This document shows, piece by piece, positions 12,476 to 23,797 of a stretch of DNA of 64,000 nt. The position numbers and the translations under genes are program-made. Numbering within the stretch: the stretch's first letter is position 1; each line of letters starts with the position of its first letter. Source of the DNA: Lasiodiplodia sp. COLG20 (lineage: Eukaryota; Ascomycota; Dothideomycetes; Botryosphaeriales; Botryosphaeriaceae); the NCBI GenBank assembly GCA_009801085.1, contig VNWV01000001.1, positions 4,960,001 through 5,024,000 on the forward strand. The letters run 5' to 3'. The notes beneath the pieces were generated by a model, which saw nothing but the letters and a program-made list of their open reading frames with translations, was not told the DNA's origin and ran no database searches.

Positions 12476-14104
12476 TTAAGCACCGAAGCGCTTTCCATCA
12501 AGGCCCGGGTCGCCAAAGGGGTCCTTGGCGATACCACTCATCGAGCTTCCGCTGCTTCCGCTATTAGCTCTGATACCGTCACCACTGCCATGAGGGCTCC
12601 AAATAGGGAAGCCATCCGGCGGCTGGGACTCTCCCATGGGGTTTCCGCGTGAGTATTCGGCAAGGCTGCCGTTGATGCCCGTTAGGGCCCATGCGAAAAC
12701 TGCAACATCGCGGATACTCTGCATGAAGTCGTTCGGCGCAGGTCCGCCGTAAGTCGAGACGCCATCCGGGCCACCTACGGCGGCGGTCTGCTGCGGTGGA
12801 GCCATGAGACCCATCCGTGCAGCATTGGCGTACGCGTTGGGAAGCGGGGGCAGAAAGACAGGCTCTGGGGCCCAAGGGGCCGCGAAGATGCCATGAGCAT
12901 AAGCAGGCTGATCGGCCCGTGGGGGCTGTGCAGATGGTGGCATCATCGGGCGAGCACGGCGGAGGCAGACAACAAGTCCATCTGAAGTGCAAGAGACGAC
13001 AGCCTCAAGTTCGATCAGATTGTCATGACCGTTGGTGGATGGCGAGGTCGGTGCTCGCGACGAGGCGTACGACTGAGGAAGAGGACCGCTGTCGGCCCTA
13101 CGCGCACTGCTGTCATTCGAAGAGGTACGTCCCTCGTCGTTGGACGTGCTTGGGTTGTCGGTGTCCACTCCCGACGTGCTCGCAGACGTCTGAGTCACGA
13201 GAGGCGGAGGGGTACCTCCGACATCCACGCCGCCCTCATCCTCGTCTTCAGTGACATCCGTCATGGTCTCATCGGTGTTTTCATCCTCCGATGCGCTCCG
13301 CGCGCCGCGGTTCGGACGAACACGGGGATCACGGAAATGGAAGCGGAGATATGCGATAGAGTCGTTGCCTTTGGCTGTTTCCAGCACTCGCACAGCATCC
13401 TCCAAGCAATTCTCCTGGATGCAGTAGTAGAAGCTTTTACCCTTCATCTCCTCCGAGGAGATGCCGATGACCTGCTCAATGCCACTGGTGGCATACATGA
13501 TGGTCAAAGTGCGGGTAAAGCGGTTGAGGAAAAGAGCAGCACGCGGCTCGTGGGTTTGCTGCTTCGGACCAAGGTTGAACTTGGCCGACAGGTGAGACAA
13601 CATGTGATACCTCGGGTCCTTCGGGGATGATGAGAACAGCTTGCGGACGATTGGCGCCTCAACTGCGCGCTCTGGAGTGAGGGTTAGCAAAATCGAGCAG
13701 TACCGGAAGGAGGGTTCGCACTCTGACTGGTCATGCCCCGACGATAGACACTGGTACAGCACACCATCACATCGTAGACGACGGAGAAACAGCACTCGCA
13801 GCCGACCCAGGCACCATCGCGGTTCCTGATCTGGCAATAAGCCAGGACGGCAGCCTTGTCAAGTTTGACGCCGCGGCTGTGGAAGTCCTTTGCAAAGGGT
13901 ATCTCGTCCGGGTGGAAAAAGTCCCAGCAAGACTTGCCGACAACCTCATCGGGAGTGTGACCGAGAATATCGACGATGGAGTCAGACGAGTAAAGAACGC
14001 GGGCCTCGCGGGTGAGGTCTGTGAGGCGGAAGGGGTCAGCTTCGAGTCCAAATGTGGTGCCGGGGGCAGCGCTCACCATGAATGGTGATGAAGGTAGTCT
14101 CCAT
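12476..14104 (-). CDS. Two-PAS-domain protein
   Basis: The predicted 506-residue protein has two PAS-type sensor modules. Its function is unknown to me; PAS domains sense ligands, redox state or light, or mediate dimerisation. Three exons were inferred: 14077-14104 (28 nt, encoding METTFITIH), 13722-14018 and 12476-13671. The first intron (14019-14076) begins GTGAGC and the second (13672-13721, 50 bp) begins GTGCGA and has TGCTAAC. PAS-A covers about residues 10-105 (SSDSIVDILGHTPDEVVGKSCWDFFHPDE, quoted in part, then QIRNRDGAWVGCE). PAS-B covers about 145-240 (IMYATSGIEQVIGISSEEM). The rest is acidic and Ser/Thr/Pro-rich, ending in a Gly/Ser tail. There is no zinc finger or kinase domain, so it is not a complete White-collar protein. 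The tiny first exon is the preferred start because it restores a smooth N-terminus; the alternative start at 14079 (MVSAAPG) reads intron sequence. Confidence 0.85.
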
Positions 14105-17100
14105 TGGTGCGGTAAAATGGTGCAACCTGATTGGTAGCGGGACGCGGCAGGTGGATGACAATCACTCCCTCCGAATCAATGGGGCAATGCCTAATAGCAG
14201 CCAATGGACCGGAAGGTCTGGGTGATTCGGAGTGTGACTGGAACGCCGTGAGCTTCCCAGGCTGTGAGGAAGACTGAGGTGTGAGAGGAAGCTCGGCGCA
14301 GTGCTGCTGGCGGGAGGCGAGATAAATGGCAGACCCGGGAGTCAGGCGGCAGTACGCAATGGCGGAGCAAAGATGTGGAGAAGGCCAATGGGGACAGCAC
14401 GGAGCTTGGGGGGCGGTGGTGGGCCGTGTCAAGGCGGCAGAGGCGTGGAGCTTGCTTGGGCAGCGGGAGAGGCGTGTGGGTGCGGTGGGCAGTTTAGAAG
14501 CGGCAGCTGCGAGCGAGCAGGCCGGCGCTAGCGGGAAGCTAGCTGTGGAGAGGAAGAGAGCTGCGAAAGAGGCGTGCAGCTGAGAAGGAGCGTTGGGCGC
14601 TGGCGGACTATATCTCAGCGGGGGAAGGCGCAGAGGAGCGTCATCGGGACAAAACAGCAAGAGACAAGCTAGGATGCCGCACCATCAGCAGCTACTTCGA
14701 CCGGCCAGGGTCTCGCGTAACCGCACACATGCGCGAGGGCGGCCATCAGCAGCCGGGACGGTGCGCAGCCGGCCTGAGCCTGCGCGACAGACCTGCATGC
14801 AGCTGAAGAGGTGTCGCGGTGTGCTGCGCGAAGCGAGACAAGGCTGCTGTGCCCGCGCTGCCGATCCTGCGATGCCCTCGACACGTGCCGCCGTGCAAAC
14901 GACAGCGCCCCCCGTCTCTTGGGGCGTGCGCCCCACGACGCCTTCGTATGCGCCGGGGCCACCCTCTCGTGCACACAGCGCTCTCGTCCCGACGTTGGCG
15001 GACCGCGTCCAACCTAAGGGTCTGGCGTCGCCGGCGTCAACGCTCGTGTACCTGATCTTCGCGCGCGCGCTGCGTCATCTTTGGCTCATGGCTCGCCATG
15101 CTGGCTCGCATCACTCTGACCTCGGGCGGCGCGCGGAAGTCTCCAGGCGCTGACGCGCGCTGATTGGCCCGTCGGCAGCCCTGGGCCAAAGCTCGCCGGG
15201 GCCCAGCAGCAGAGCTCAGAGTGCAAGGAATCTCGATTTCCAGGGATGTCGCGGACCCCGGCTGCCGCCGTCACTGCTTCTTTAAGCCTCAAAAATCCCG
15301 ATCTCCAGACCCTCGTTAAAATCGCCAAAGGACCTCGAGATCAGAGACCTCCCATACGTCCTTCACCAACGTTCCGCCCCATAATCCCACCCTACCGGCC
15401 TCGCAAACCTGCGCAAAACGGTCGCTGCGACGAGCTGCACGCGTCAGACCCCTTGGTTTTCCAATTTCCGCCCGTCTTGCAGCGTCATCCGGGGTTCACA
15501 AGCCCCACAAGCCCAGCTTCGCCGCGGATTGTCGGCGCACATCCGTACACGGCCTGCCAACCGCGACTCCAGGGCCTCCGGGGCACGGCAGCATGCATTG
15601 CAGCGTGCTCGGCGGGTCTGGAACCGTGAGGCGTGGCGGTAAGACGCTTGGTAGAGCCCCGTTTGTGGCAAGAAAGCCTGTATATCGCACTGAGCACGTA
15701 GCTGATTGCTTTGGATAGACGCCTCGACGCTGCGTGTGACCCACATGGCCACCGTCTTCCCGCTTCCGCGCCCGCGCCCTGCATCTCCTCCCCAGGCCTG
15801 AAGCGCCGACATGCTGCGTTAGACCTGCCGCTCTCCCGCTTCTTCAACGGCGCGCTCCACTGGTTGCCCCCCTGACCGCATGGCATCCCTTGACTGCGAC
15901 CCCCACGGGCAAGACCAGACCCTTTGCGCCTGCAGACGCCAGACCGGCATCAAGGTCCTATGCCCGGCCCAGCAGTGGCAACCGAAGCCGTGCCCGCAAC
16001 GAATGCCGTAATCCCGTGGCCGGACACAGCATTGAAACCGAGGATCCCTCTTCCGCTGTGAGTCCACAGGCGCACCTCGTTCCGGGCCCTTGCCCTCCCG
16101 CTCGCCTCGCGGCCGTGTAAGCACGCGCTCCTGGTCTACAGCGGCTTGTGCCGGGGCTGTCATGCTGTTTAGCAAGGCCTTGATCAGGGGGCGAGCCCTG
16201 AGGTGTAGTCGACGGCGTAGGCAGCGGATCAAGAAAAGTTCCTTTTGCATGCTGCACGACCCCAGGCTACTCCCGTGCGGCGCCCAACCGACCATCCGCG
16301 CGTGCATGTTTGATCCAGTCCCATGGTCCGTCCTATCCACGCCTCATAGGCACACGTGAGCTGCACTCCACCTCGGAGAAGCTCCCACGGCCACTCAGCC
16401 CTGGTTGAAACCATGCATCATGCAGTGAATTACGGATCCAACGCTCTGAGAGGCCAGCCCGGACCTCGCCATTGGCCCAGAAGCTACAGACGTGCGGAAG
16501 AGCCATGATCAACCTCTAACGCAGTGTGCTCAAACGAGTCCACTTTTTTGTGCCTGGCCTATCGCACCCTGCGCCGAATGCCCGGCAAGCGCCTCTCACG
16601 GTTGCATTCGGGAGGACCATCCCGTTCTCCGTTACCCGCGCCAGTAAGCTCGGCGGTCATGCCTCACGAGAGAAGGTACCGCCGTGCGGGGTCTCAAACA
16701 ATTGAACGCTGATCTGTGCGTGAACCTCATGCACCAGGCTGAAGGGCGTCGCTAGTGATTGGCAGGCGGCTCATTCCAGGATTTTCGCGGAGTATCGGGC
16801 CATCCCTCTTGCACACGGCCCGAATCCGTCTTCTGCAAGGATAGCGGTGTCGGGGGAGGCAACTAGGGAAAAGAAAAAGATCAGCGCATCGTACGAGACC
16901 ATCAGCAGTGTTGAGGAGACTGTCATACCAGGAACTCATTTTCAAGGAATCATTGGATGCAGCCACTAACTGGAAACCTACGCTCGGGCAGGTATCTCTT
17001 GTAGTGATGGTTGATGGAATATTTCTCTTGGTGAACGAGCATCAGCCACGACTTGTTCCAGCAGCAGGGGCTGATGATCGCCACGTGGAGAGCCGCCAGC

Positions 17101-19272
17101 GTCGTTCGTCAAAGGCCGCTATTTTAGATCCCGACCCGGGCTTTTCCGTCTCGCAGGAAGACTTTCCGACGCTGTGGTTCACCATGTATCAAGCAACTGC
17201 TATTCACTCAGGATGCGATTTTGTCCTCGACGTTTGCGATTTCCTCAATCAGGGTTGGATGGCGATCCATATGACGCAAGAAGGATTTTTCTCCCGGCTT
17301 GCCTCTCGATGGCATACGTGGTACTCCCGACTGTACCTCTGGCCGTAGTCATGTCACACATGGCAAAAAGGCGCACCAACTTCTCGGTTGCCAACAATCT
17401 GACAAGTAACGCCACTTTGACGCACTAACAAGATGTTCACTATTGGCGCCCGAAGTAGATGTTTCCCCTTTCGCAGGAGCGTTAAAGCGCTTTGTAGTTG
17501 CTTTTGCCATCGATTCGGCCATCTCGCGCTTGGTTCTCCGCGATCAGACAAGATAACCAGATCCCTGCATTTTGAGCAGGGGACTGAACATCGTATCACA
17601 AAGTACCCAGTTCCGTCAGTCGCAGTCTGATCCAGACGGAAAATACTGCCACATCCGCCACGGCAACAGGAACCCGGTACAAACCACCTCCATCGATGAC
17701 TGACTCTGTTCGCCACCGTTGCCGCTAATTAGGCGCTCACCCGGTTTTCAACCTGGCTTCCGGATGCGTTCATGACGCCACGAGCTTGGCGTACAGGGCG
17801 TTACTTGGTTGGGTTGCACAAGGAAACGAGGAATGAGAGTGAGAAAAAAAAACATGTGGGTAGCTGAAGCTATCATCCGAACGAGAATATGGAATTAAAA
17901 ATCCTACATATGCGTCCGGACGATAGCTTCAGGTACCTATGACATGAGCAAACAACAAATCCACGCTAGCCACTGGCTGCGAGAGGGGACTGTACAGACG
18001 TACGATAGGTTATTTGTGCGTCAAGGTCGCCTCGTGGTCCACTAGTTCGGACTAGTTGGAATGATTGTGAGAGTGACCTAACTGCTTCTACCTGTCGTGA
18101 CGTCGAAATGTAAGTCCTCGATGTAGAATGGCATACGTAGAAGGCAAGCTTTGGTAGGTGGCGCGTGCATCGACTGATCGACGTTCTGTAGCTACTTGGC
18201 GCATGATGTTTGTATGTCGACGTACCGCCATCTTCTCAAAACTCGTGGGCGTGTTTACACGTTACAATGGTGCATGACATGAGTGTTGTGCTGAGGTTGT
18301 TTCGGTCGCTAAGAGTGTAAAGAGCTGGATGCTAATTCGTGGAGCATTGGAAATCGTACAAGCTTCTTTCGATAGCCGGGGCTCGATCTAATGCGCAATG
18401 CGTAAGGATCTCGAAAAATAGGTCTGAAATCGATCGAACGCTGTCCAATCAAGTCCTCAGCGTTGTATTAGCGCGAAAATTCTCATGGCTTATTTCGAAT
18501 TTGAGACAGCGGGTACATACTATGGGAAGGCAGTACTCAGAACAAAGCTTTAGTAACGGCGTCTAGACAGTGCATTCAAATATGCAATTAGCCGTTTGAG
18601 CTGCGGTTACGAATATAGAGCTTATGCTACTACAGTAAGCCGGACTCTGGACCTTCAAGATGCAGTACTTAGGGCCTGGCATGGCAGTCTTGAGTATTAG
18701 TCAGCTGACGGCAACGACTTTAAATGTGCACGGACCCGGGCGTGTTCGCTCGACATCCTACGAAGCGGCTGGCTGCTACGTAGGGGATTCGCGCCGAACA
18801 AAACCAACTGCTCTGCCACTCAACATCCACCACCCACCGCCCACCACCACACGCGTCGACAAAGTTCTACGCACACTATGCACAGGTTTTAAACGGACTC
18901 CAGATACGAAATTAACATTTCACTAACTAAATAAAAACAGAATCTATTTGCGACTGAGGGCTGGTGCTTTCAGCAAATGCGAGGCTCGTGTGTTGTTGTC
19001 GCATGGACCGCGCGGGTTGTGAGCGACGCGAAGAGATGGAACAACAACAACGTTGGTTGAGTTGAGTGAACGATGAAGAAAAACGCCTCGCGAAAAGAAA
19101 CACCAAGGCCTCGCATCACGAACACCAAAATTTACAGGAATCCCGCGAGCGAAAGTCCAGTTGTGAAGATACCGCTTGCTGCCAGAAGCTTAATTAAGGC
19201 CGGCGACCGAAAGCGAAGTACCACTCTCTAGCACTTTGCAGCTCCAAATCTTGCGCTGTTTCTTTCTCAGTA
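14105..19272. other. 5.2-kb gene-poor region, GC-rich on the left
   Basis: The 14.1-16.6 kb part is markedly GC-rich and must contain the promoter of the leftward PAS gene. Its many overlapping frames on all strands follow from composition. The 16.6-19.3 kb part has no convincing frame. It contains one truncated palindromic mobile element (listed separately) and a short tRNA-like remnant near 18783-18819. Confidence 0.5.
17840..17994 (+). mobile_element. Palindromic MITE, copy 1 (left end lost)
   Basis: The hairpin core at about 17853-17946 has two inverted arms of roughly 40 nt around an AATTAAAAATCC-type centre. The arms share AGCTGAAGCTATC and TCCGGACG. The right side continues with CCACGCTAGCC and ends in CTGTA at 17990-17994, matching the right end of the intact copies. 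The left terminal repeat is missing. Confidence 0.8.
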
Positions 19273-19458
19273 TCAGTTACTGTCAAGACAGTATTGATCT
19301 TGAGGGATATTACCTCTGCGTTGCGCTCGTACGTGCGCGCGCCAGGTCACGTACGCCAGCGTGCTAGTAATGATGGCCGCAACGAGCGAAATCGCAACAC
19401 CAACCACGTTGATCGTATCGCCAGGCGACAGGATCCGAGAGCTTCCGGTCGGGGCCAT
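19273..19458 (-). CDS. Possible small single-pass membrane protein
   Basis: A 61-codon ATG-to-stop frame encodes one clear hydrophobic segment (VVGVAISLVAAIITSTLAYV, residues about 18-37) followed by a basic stretch (RAHVRAQRRG). This is a plausible single-pass membrane peptide with its C-terminus in the cytoplasm. I do not recognise a family. The surrounding 3 kb have no other gene, so chance cannot be excluded. The frame begins MAPTGSSRILSPGD. An upstream in-frame exon was not found. Confidence 0.4.
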   Translation of the reverse strand: MAPTGSSRILSPGDTINVVGVAISLVAAIITSTLAYVTWRAHVRAQRRGNIPQDQYCLDSN

Positions 19459-20973
19459 GTCCGTACGCAGTCAGAAGATTCCTGGACCGCACCGTTGCTG
19501 CGTGCGCGGAGTAAGAGAAGGTAGATGGGCGTTTTGGTATATAGGGTTCTTCTCGAGATGGGCCGCAACGTATGAGGTTGGAGAGCACTTGTCGGGTTCG
19601 ATTGGCGAGGCTGAAGAAAGAAGAGAAGGGGAGGAGAAAGCTGGAGATCGAGGCAAGGTGCTGCTTTTGTATGCTCTTGGATATGCTGCCGGTCACCGCC
19701 ATCCTCCTTCATTGCCATGACATGAAGCGTTATTTCACCCGTCGGGACCCTACACTAATTATACATCTACAGCGAAAACTATTCAGATGCTGTAAGGATA
19801 ATGGGACTGCATTTGTAGTGTCACTCATCAGAGCATTGAGCCTCTGCCGCTCGATTGGATCCACCAAGCCGTTCAGATGTTCTAGTCCCCCGAAAGTATT
19901 TTTAAGATGTTACTAAGTCGGTGTGCATAAGTTATAATACCATACGCCTTCTGGTTGGTATGGCCGCGGCCCTTGGGCTGCACATCATCAATGAGGCTGT
20001 GTTGTAAAAGGCTAGAATTCTACCTCTGACTGCCTACGTAAATTCAGCGCAATGTCTTGTAAAATAATTATGAAGGGTATGTTCCTTAAAACTATGATTA
20101 AGACACAGTTAGAACATAAAAATACTGTCTAATCCTTTTAGCCTTAGGGTGAAATACTAACATACATATCACATATAAAGTAAACAAACGTCTTTATCTT
20201 GACTTTAACGCTTCGTCTTCTCCTTTATTCCCGCCGACATCCTACTAGGATGCCTTCAAACACGAAAATTACTACAAATTCGAATGATAACTTCGTGGTA
20301 CCTATTTTACCAGTCATTTCAGAGTAGGTCATTTTCTTCCGCCCATCGTCTACAGCATATCTGACCCTTCTAATCAAGGCTCTTCAACTCTTAAATATAC
20401 CCCGACCTAACCATACGCTAAGATGCAACGGGGAACCCCATGCGCGAGGCTGTAGTATGTACTCAGAACAGAGTGTTGGCTACGACTTGCGATCCCAAGC
20501 ACAACTTCAAAGCAAGTCCCACCGACCGTCATTTACTTTAGAGGGTGAAGACTGATATCGATCTTGTAGGGCCCATAATAGTGTTATTGATCTCTCTGCC
20601 GACTGCTTTGAAGTCATCGGTAGTTTCATCAGGTATCTCTACCGCCATAATTACCACTACTCTTCCATAGATGACTCGATCCATTATAACAAGAAACAAA
20701 CCACTTTCTGAGTCACACCCAGATTGCTTCCCTCATGATCCTGCCATTTGATCGTGAAGTACGTATCTAGGTATAAGGCTGATCTCCACGTCTTACAATT
20801 TCATTTAGGCGTAGGTTTCACCTACCTACGCAGAACAGAAAAGCACGTCTCTTATAAGGAGGGGCTGAGAGCAGAATCCCCTGCGGGAGGTTGTTTTAAT
20901 TAGTGGCATATTTCTGATTGGTACCCAGTACATTTCGAGTTATCCGTTCTTTACAAAGTTCTATGCTGTGGAA
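19459..20973. other. AT-rich gene-free region
   Basis: The stretch 19.9-20.9 kb is visibly richer in A and T than its neighbours and has no long frame. It may be a degenerate, possibly RIP-affected, repeat, but I identify no element ends or transposase remnant. The right end holds the 3' region of the leftward SDR gene. Confidence 0.45.
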
Positions 20974-22315
20974 TCACACTCCGAACACAGCCCGAACGAC
21001 GTCTCTTCCCCAACCTGCCCAGCCCTTGGCAGCCTCGATGTAACTGAATATTATGACCCACCTTCTCGTCCACGTCTCAACCAGCTGGAAGTCCTCGGCA
21101 TAGCATTCCCAGATACCAGTCTCCGGGCCATCGGCACTCTCTGCATCATCGCCAACGGCAGGTATCAAGATGCCGTTAGCATCCCTCATGGACTTGGCAG
21201 GCGGTCCGATGCAGAGGGCACGCCCGCAAATGCTCGCATCTGCGGTAAGCCTTGTAGCGGCCTCGATGACATCGCCGACCTGGCCCAAGCCGGTGCCGGC
21301 GAGCAGTACACGCGCTGGACGGGTGATGATGGACGTCTCGACGAAGTAGGGGCAGATCATGTTGATGCGCACGCCGTGGACGAAAGTGGTCGACCGCAGG
21401 GAGCGGAAGAGGCCGAGCACGCCGTGCTTTGCAGCGCCGTACTGCGGCTGGACGGCGATGGGAGCTAGAGAGGCCATCGAGCCGACGAGCAGGATGTGGC
21501 GGTCCCGCGTGGTGCCGCTGGGATCGCGGTCAGGCGATGAGGGCACGGAGCCCGGGTTTTTCGGAAGGTAGAACATGGCTAGATGCACGGTGTAGAGCAC
21601 TCCGTACAGGTTCACGTCCGTGACACTGAGGTCAGGGCGTCGCGGCTCGTCGAGACCGAGATCATAGGGGTTCGCGAGGTCATCTGGTTTTGCTATGCCT
21701 GCGTTGGCTACGACGGCATCGATACCGCCGTGTGGGGAGAGTTTCAGGGACTCTTTGAAGAAGGCGACTTGAGAGTCCCACTCTGAAAGGGAATGAGTGT
21801 TTGCAGGATGAATGGCAGGAACCTGTAGGATGTAGCGGGATCTACTCTTTCGTGTCCGGCGAAGAGCTATGCACTCTCCTTACATAGACAGTTAAAGCAG
21901 ATATCCGGATGTAAATGTAGATGTTCAAAGTCAACATTAATATCTAGATGGAAGCTTCAACTGCCCACGTAAGCAAAGAGCTAACATGCCAGATTTGGAA
22001 GAGCAGATTCCTTTGCAGCCTACTATGAGGACGCTTACCGGTGACATTGCAGCGGACAAAGTGGATGTTCGGATTGCCGAGTTCTTCGCGAAGGCTGTTA
22101 ACGAACTCCTCACCCTTCGCAACATTGATGTCGCCAACCACGATCGACGCCCCGGCAGCGGCCCATCTCGCTGCAAACCCGGCCCCGAATCCGCCAACAC
22201 CGCCGGTGATCAGGATGTGTCTGCCCTTGACCCATGAATCGCTACATGGCTTAGTGATGTCAATCGGGGGCGATTGTTTCATCCTGACTTGAGTGGGGTT
22301 CAATTGGGCAGCCAT
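20974..22315 (-). CDS. Short-chain dehydrogenase/reductase
   Basis: This is an NAD(P)-dependent oxidoreductase of the classical SDR fold; the substrate is unknown. Two exons, 22039-22315 and 20974-21782, give 361 residues. Seen motifs: the cofactor loop TGGVGGFG near residue 38, NAG in AVVANAGIA, the catalytic serine in LVGSMAS, and YGAAK for the catalytic Tyr and Lys. Like fungal members resembling 15-hydroxyprostaglandin dehydrogenase, it has a longer C-terminal tail (WECYAEDFQLVETWTRR). The ATG at 22315 is used because the open frame upstream of it starts with TTG. The intron (21783-22038) is 256 bp, about five times the local norm, and appears to contain a decayed palindromic MITE. The gene diverges from phosphoserine phosphatase across 294 bp. 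Confidence 0.9.
21895..21990. mobile_element. Decayed palindromic MITE inside the SDR intron, copy 7
   Basis: The stretch GAAGCTTCAACTGCCCACGTAAG (21952-21974, quoted as a match to the 29.3-kb copy, which reads GGCTTCAACTGACCACGTAAG) plus TATCCGGATGTAAATGTAG on the left resembles the two arms of the family. Differences such as TCTAGATG in place of TCCGGACG are transitions, as RIP would produce. Ends are not identifiable. Confidence 0.55.
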
Positions 22316-22609
22316 AGTGTCTGTATACGGCAAGGAGACAATGAAACGGATCGGAAGCGGACCGGAAGGGGGACGGAGGTGACACGGAGGAGCAGGAAGA
22401 GCTGAGAGCAGCCTGTCCTCAACTAGTGGCCCAAGCTCTGCCTAGGTACTTAGCGCCGCCGATCGCGGGAGCCAGTAGAGTAGACCCCGCAACGCTCAAA
22501 AAAAAGTGTCCCAGAAATTGGTTCCTATTTACTTTTTTCCCTTTCCCTGCTGCACCCTGCATATCCGCCCCTTCTCTTACCTCTTCGAACGCATACAACC
22601 ACCCTACCA
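22316..22609. promoter_or_regulatory. Divergent promoter region of SDR and phosphoserine phosphatase genes
   Basis: Two start codons face away from each other across 294 bp, so this spacer should drive both genes. A purine-rich block of GGA repeats lies at 22345-22415, and an A-run followed by CT-rich sequence lies next to the phosphatase gene. I found no Gcn4-type TGACTCA site. Confidence 0.5.
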
Positions 22610-23797
22610 ATGGCCGCCGCACCGCCCGCCCCCATCGCCACCTCAGGCACGCCCGCCCGCGTCGTCTGCACGCTCTTCTACAAAGCCACGACCCCGCGCT
22701 CACCGCAGCCGCATCCGGACGCCGCCCACCACACCCCGAGCGACACCCTAACCCGCGCGTCTCTCGAGTCGCTGGCCGGCGGCGTCGTGCCCACCAACGA
22801 CCTGAGCCAGTACCCGCTCGAACCTCCGACGCCGGGCCCCAACCCGCTCGACAACCTGTTCGGCGCCTACATCTCGCAGAGCTGCCTCACCGACTTCTTC
22901 CGCACCCTCGACATCGTGCTACCGGGCTTCCAGGACAAGACGGCTGCACACCGCGTGCTTGACTCGGCCCGATGGCCTCGCGTTGTCGAAGTCTCACTGG
23001 AAATTCCCGCTGGCTCGAGTGCCAACATTGCGGATACACTCAAGTCGCTGCGCCAGGATGAGACCATCTCGCGCTTCGAGCGCGAGTGGAATGTTGAGGC
23101 CATCTGGCAGGGCGAGAGCGTGTTCCGCACCCACAAGCGGCTGGCCGTGTTTGACATGGACTCGACTCTCATCCAGCAGGAGGTCATCGACGAGGTGGCG
23201 CGCCACATCGGCGTCGAGGCGCAAGTCTCGGCTATCACCGCCGCCGCCATGAACGGCGAGCTTGACTTCGAACAGTCGCTGCGCCGCCGCTGCGCCCTGC
23301 TCAAGGGCGTGCCCGTCGAGGTCTGGGAGAACATCCGCAAGCTCATTACCCCGACCCCCGGGGCGGTGGAGTTGGTTAAGGTGCTGAAGAGACTGGGGTA
23401 CAAGACGGCGGTGCTGAGTGGTGGGTTTACCCCTGTGACGGGCTGGTTTGCACAGCAGCTGGGGCTGGATTATGCGTTTGCGAACCATTTGGTTGTCAGC
23501 GAGGATGGCAAGACGCTGACTGGCGAGCTGACTGGCGAGATCGTGCACGCGGAGAGGAAGAGGCAGCACGTGCGCGAGATCGCCGAGAAGGAGGACATCT
23601 TGCTCGAGCAGGTCCTCGTCGTCGGCGACGGCGCGAACGATCTCCCCATGATGGGCATCGCAGGATTGGGCGTCGCCTTTCGAGCTAAGGCTCGCGTACA
23701 GCTTGAAGCTCCGGCTCGTCTGAACTCTGAGAGCTTGCTCGATGTGCTGTACCTCCTGGGGTTCTCAAAGTCGGAGCAGGAGGAGCTGCTGCGGTAG
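22610..23797 (+). CDS. SER2: Phosphoserine phosphatase (SerB type)
   Basis: The enzyme removes phosphate from O-phosphoserine, the last step of the phosphorylated serine pathway (EC 3.1.3.3), in the cytosol. It is one exon of 395 residues. The haloacid-dehalogenase motifs are intact: motif I is FDMDSTLI with nucleophile D182 and acid D184; motif II is AVLSGGFTPVT; motif III/IV is VVGDGANDLPMM with D340. The cap contains the substrate-binding QQEVIDE and EQSLRRRCALLKG segments. About 150 residues precede motif I and resemble the ACT-like N-terminal half of bacterial SerB rather than the shorter yeast Ser2. The ATG at 22610 is the first in frame and follows a pyrimidine-rich leader. Confidence 0.95.
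   Translation: MAAAPPAPIATSGTPARVVCTLFYKATTPRSPQPHPDAAHHTPSDTLTRASLESLAGGVVPTNDLSQYPLEPPTPGPNPLDNLFGAYISQSCLTDFFRTLDIVLPGFQDKTAAHRVLDSARWPRVVEVSLEIPAGSSANIADTLKSLRQDETISRFEREWNVEAIWQGESVFRTHKRLAVFDMDSTLIQQEVIDEVARHIGVEAQVSAITAAAMNGELDFEQSLRRRCALLKGVPVEVWENIRKLITPTPGAVELVKVLKRLGYKTAVLSGGFTPVTGWFAQQLGLDYAFANHLVVSEDGKTLTGELTGEIVHAERKRQHVREIAEKEDILLEQVLVVGDGANDLPMMGIAGLGVAFRAKARVQLEAPARLNSESLLDVLYLLGFSKSEQEELLR

Noticed and set aside
13684..13721. Alternative 32-bp intron in the PAS gene
   Set aside because: A GTACTG donor would also restore the frame, but 32 bp is too short for spliceosomal introns here; the 50-bp option fits the local size.
14077..14079. ATG at 14079 as start of the PAS protein
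   Set aside because: Its first 20 codons read through an intron with a GTGAGC donor; the ATG at 14104 gives a better N-terminus after splicing.
18783..18819. tRNA-like sequence on the minus strand (GTGGCAGAGCAGTTGG and a B-box-like segment)
   Set aside because: The spacing between the A- and B-box-like parts leaves no room for an anticodon arm, and the T-arm consensus has two mismatches. At most a decayed fragment.
22316..22333. TTG-initiated extension of the SDR gene
   Set aside because: Non-ATG start without support; the ATG at 22315 gives a normal N-terminus.
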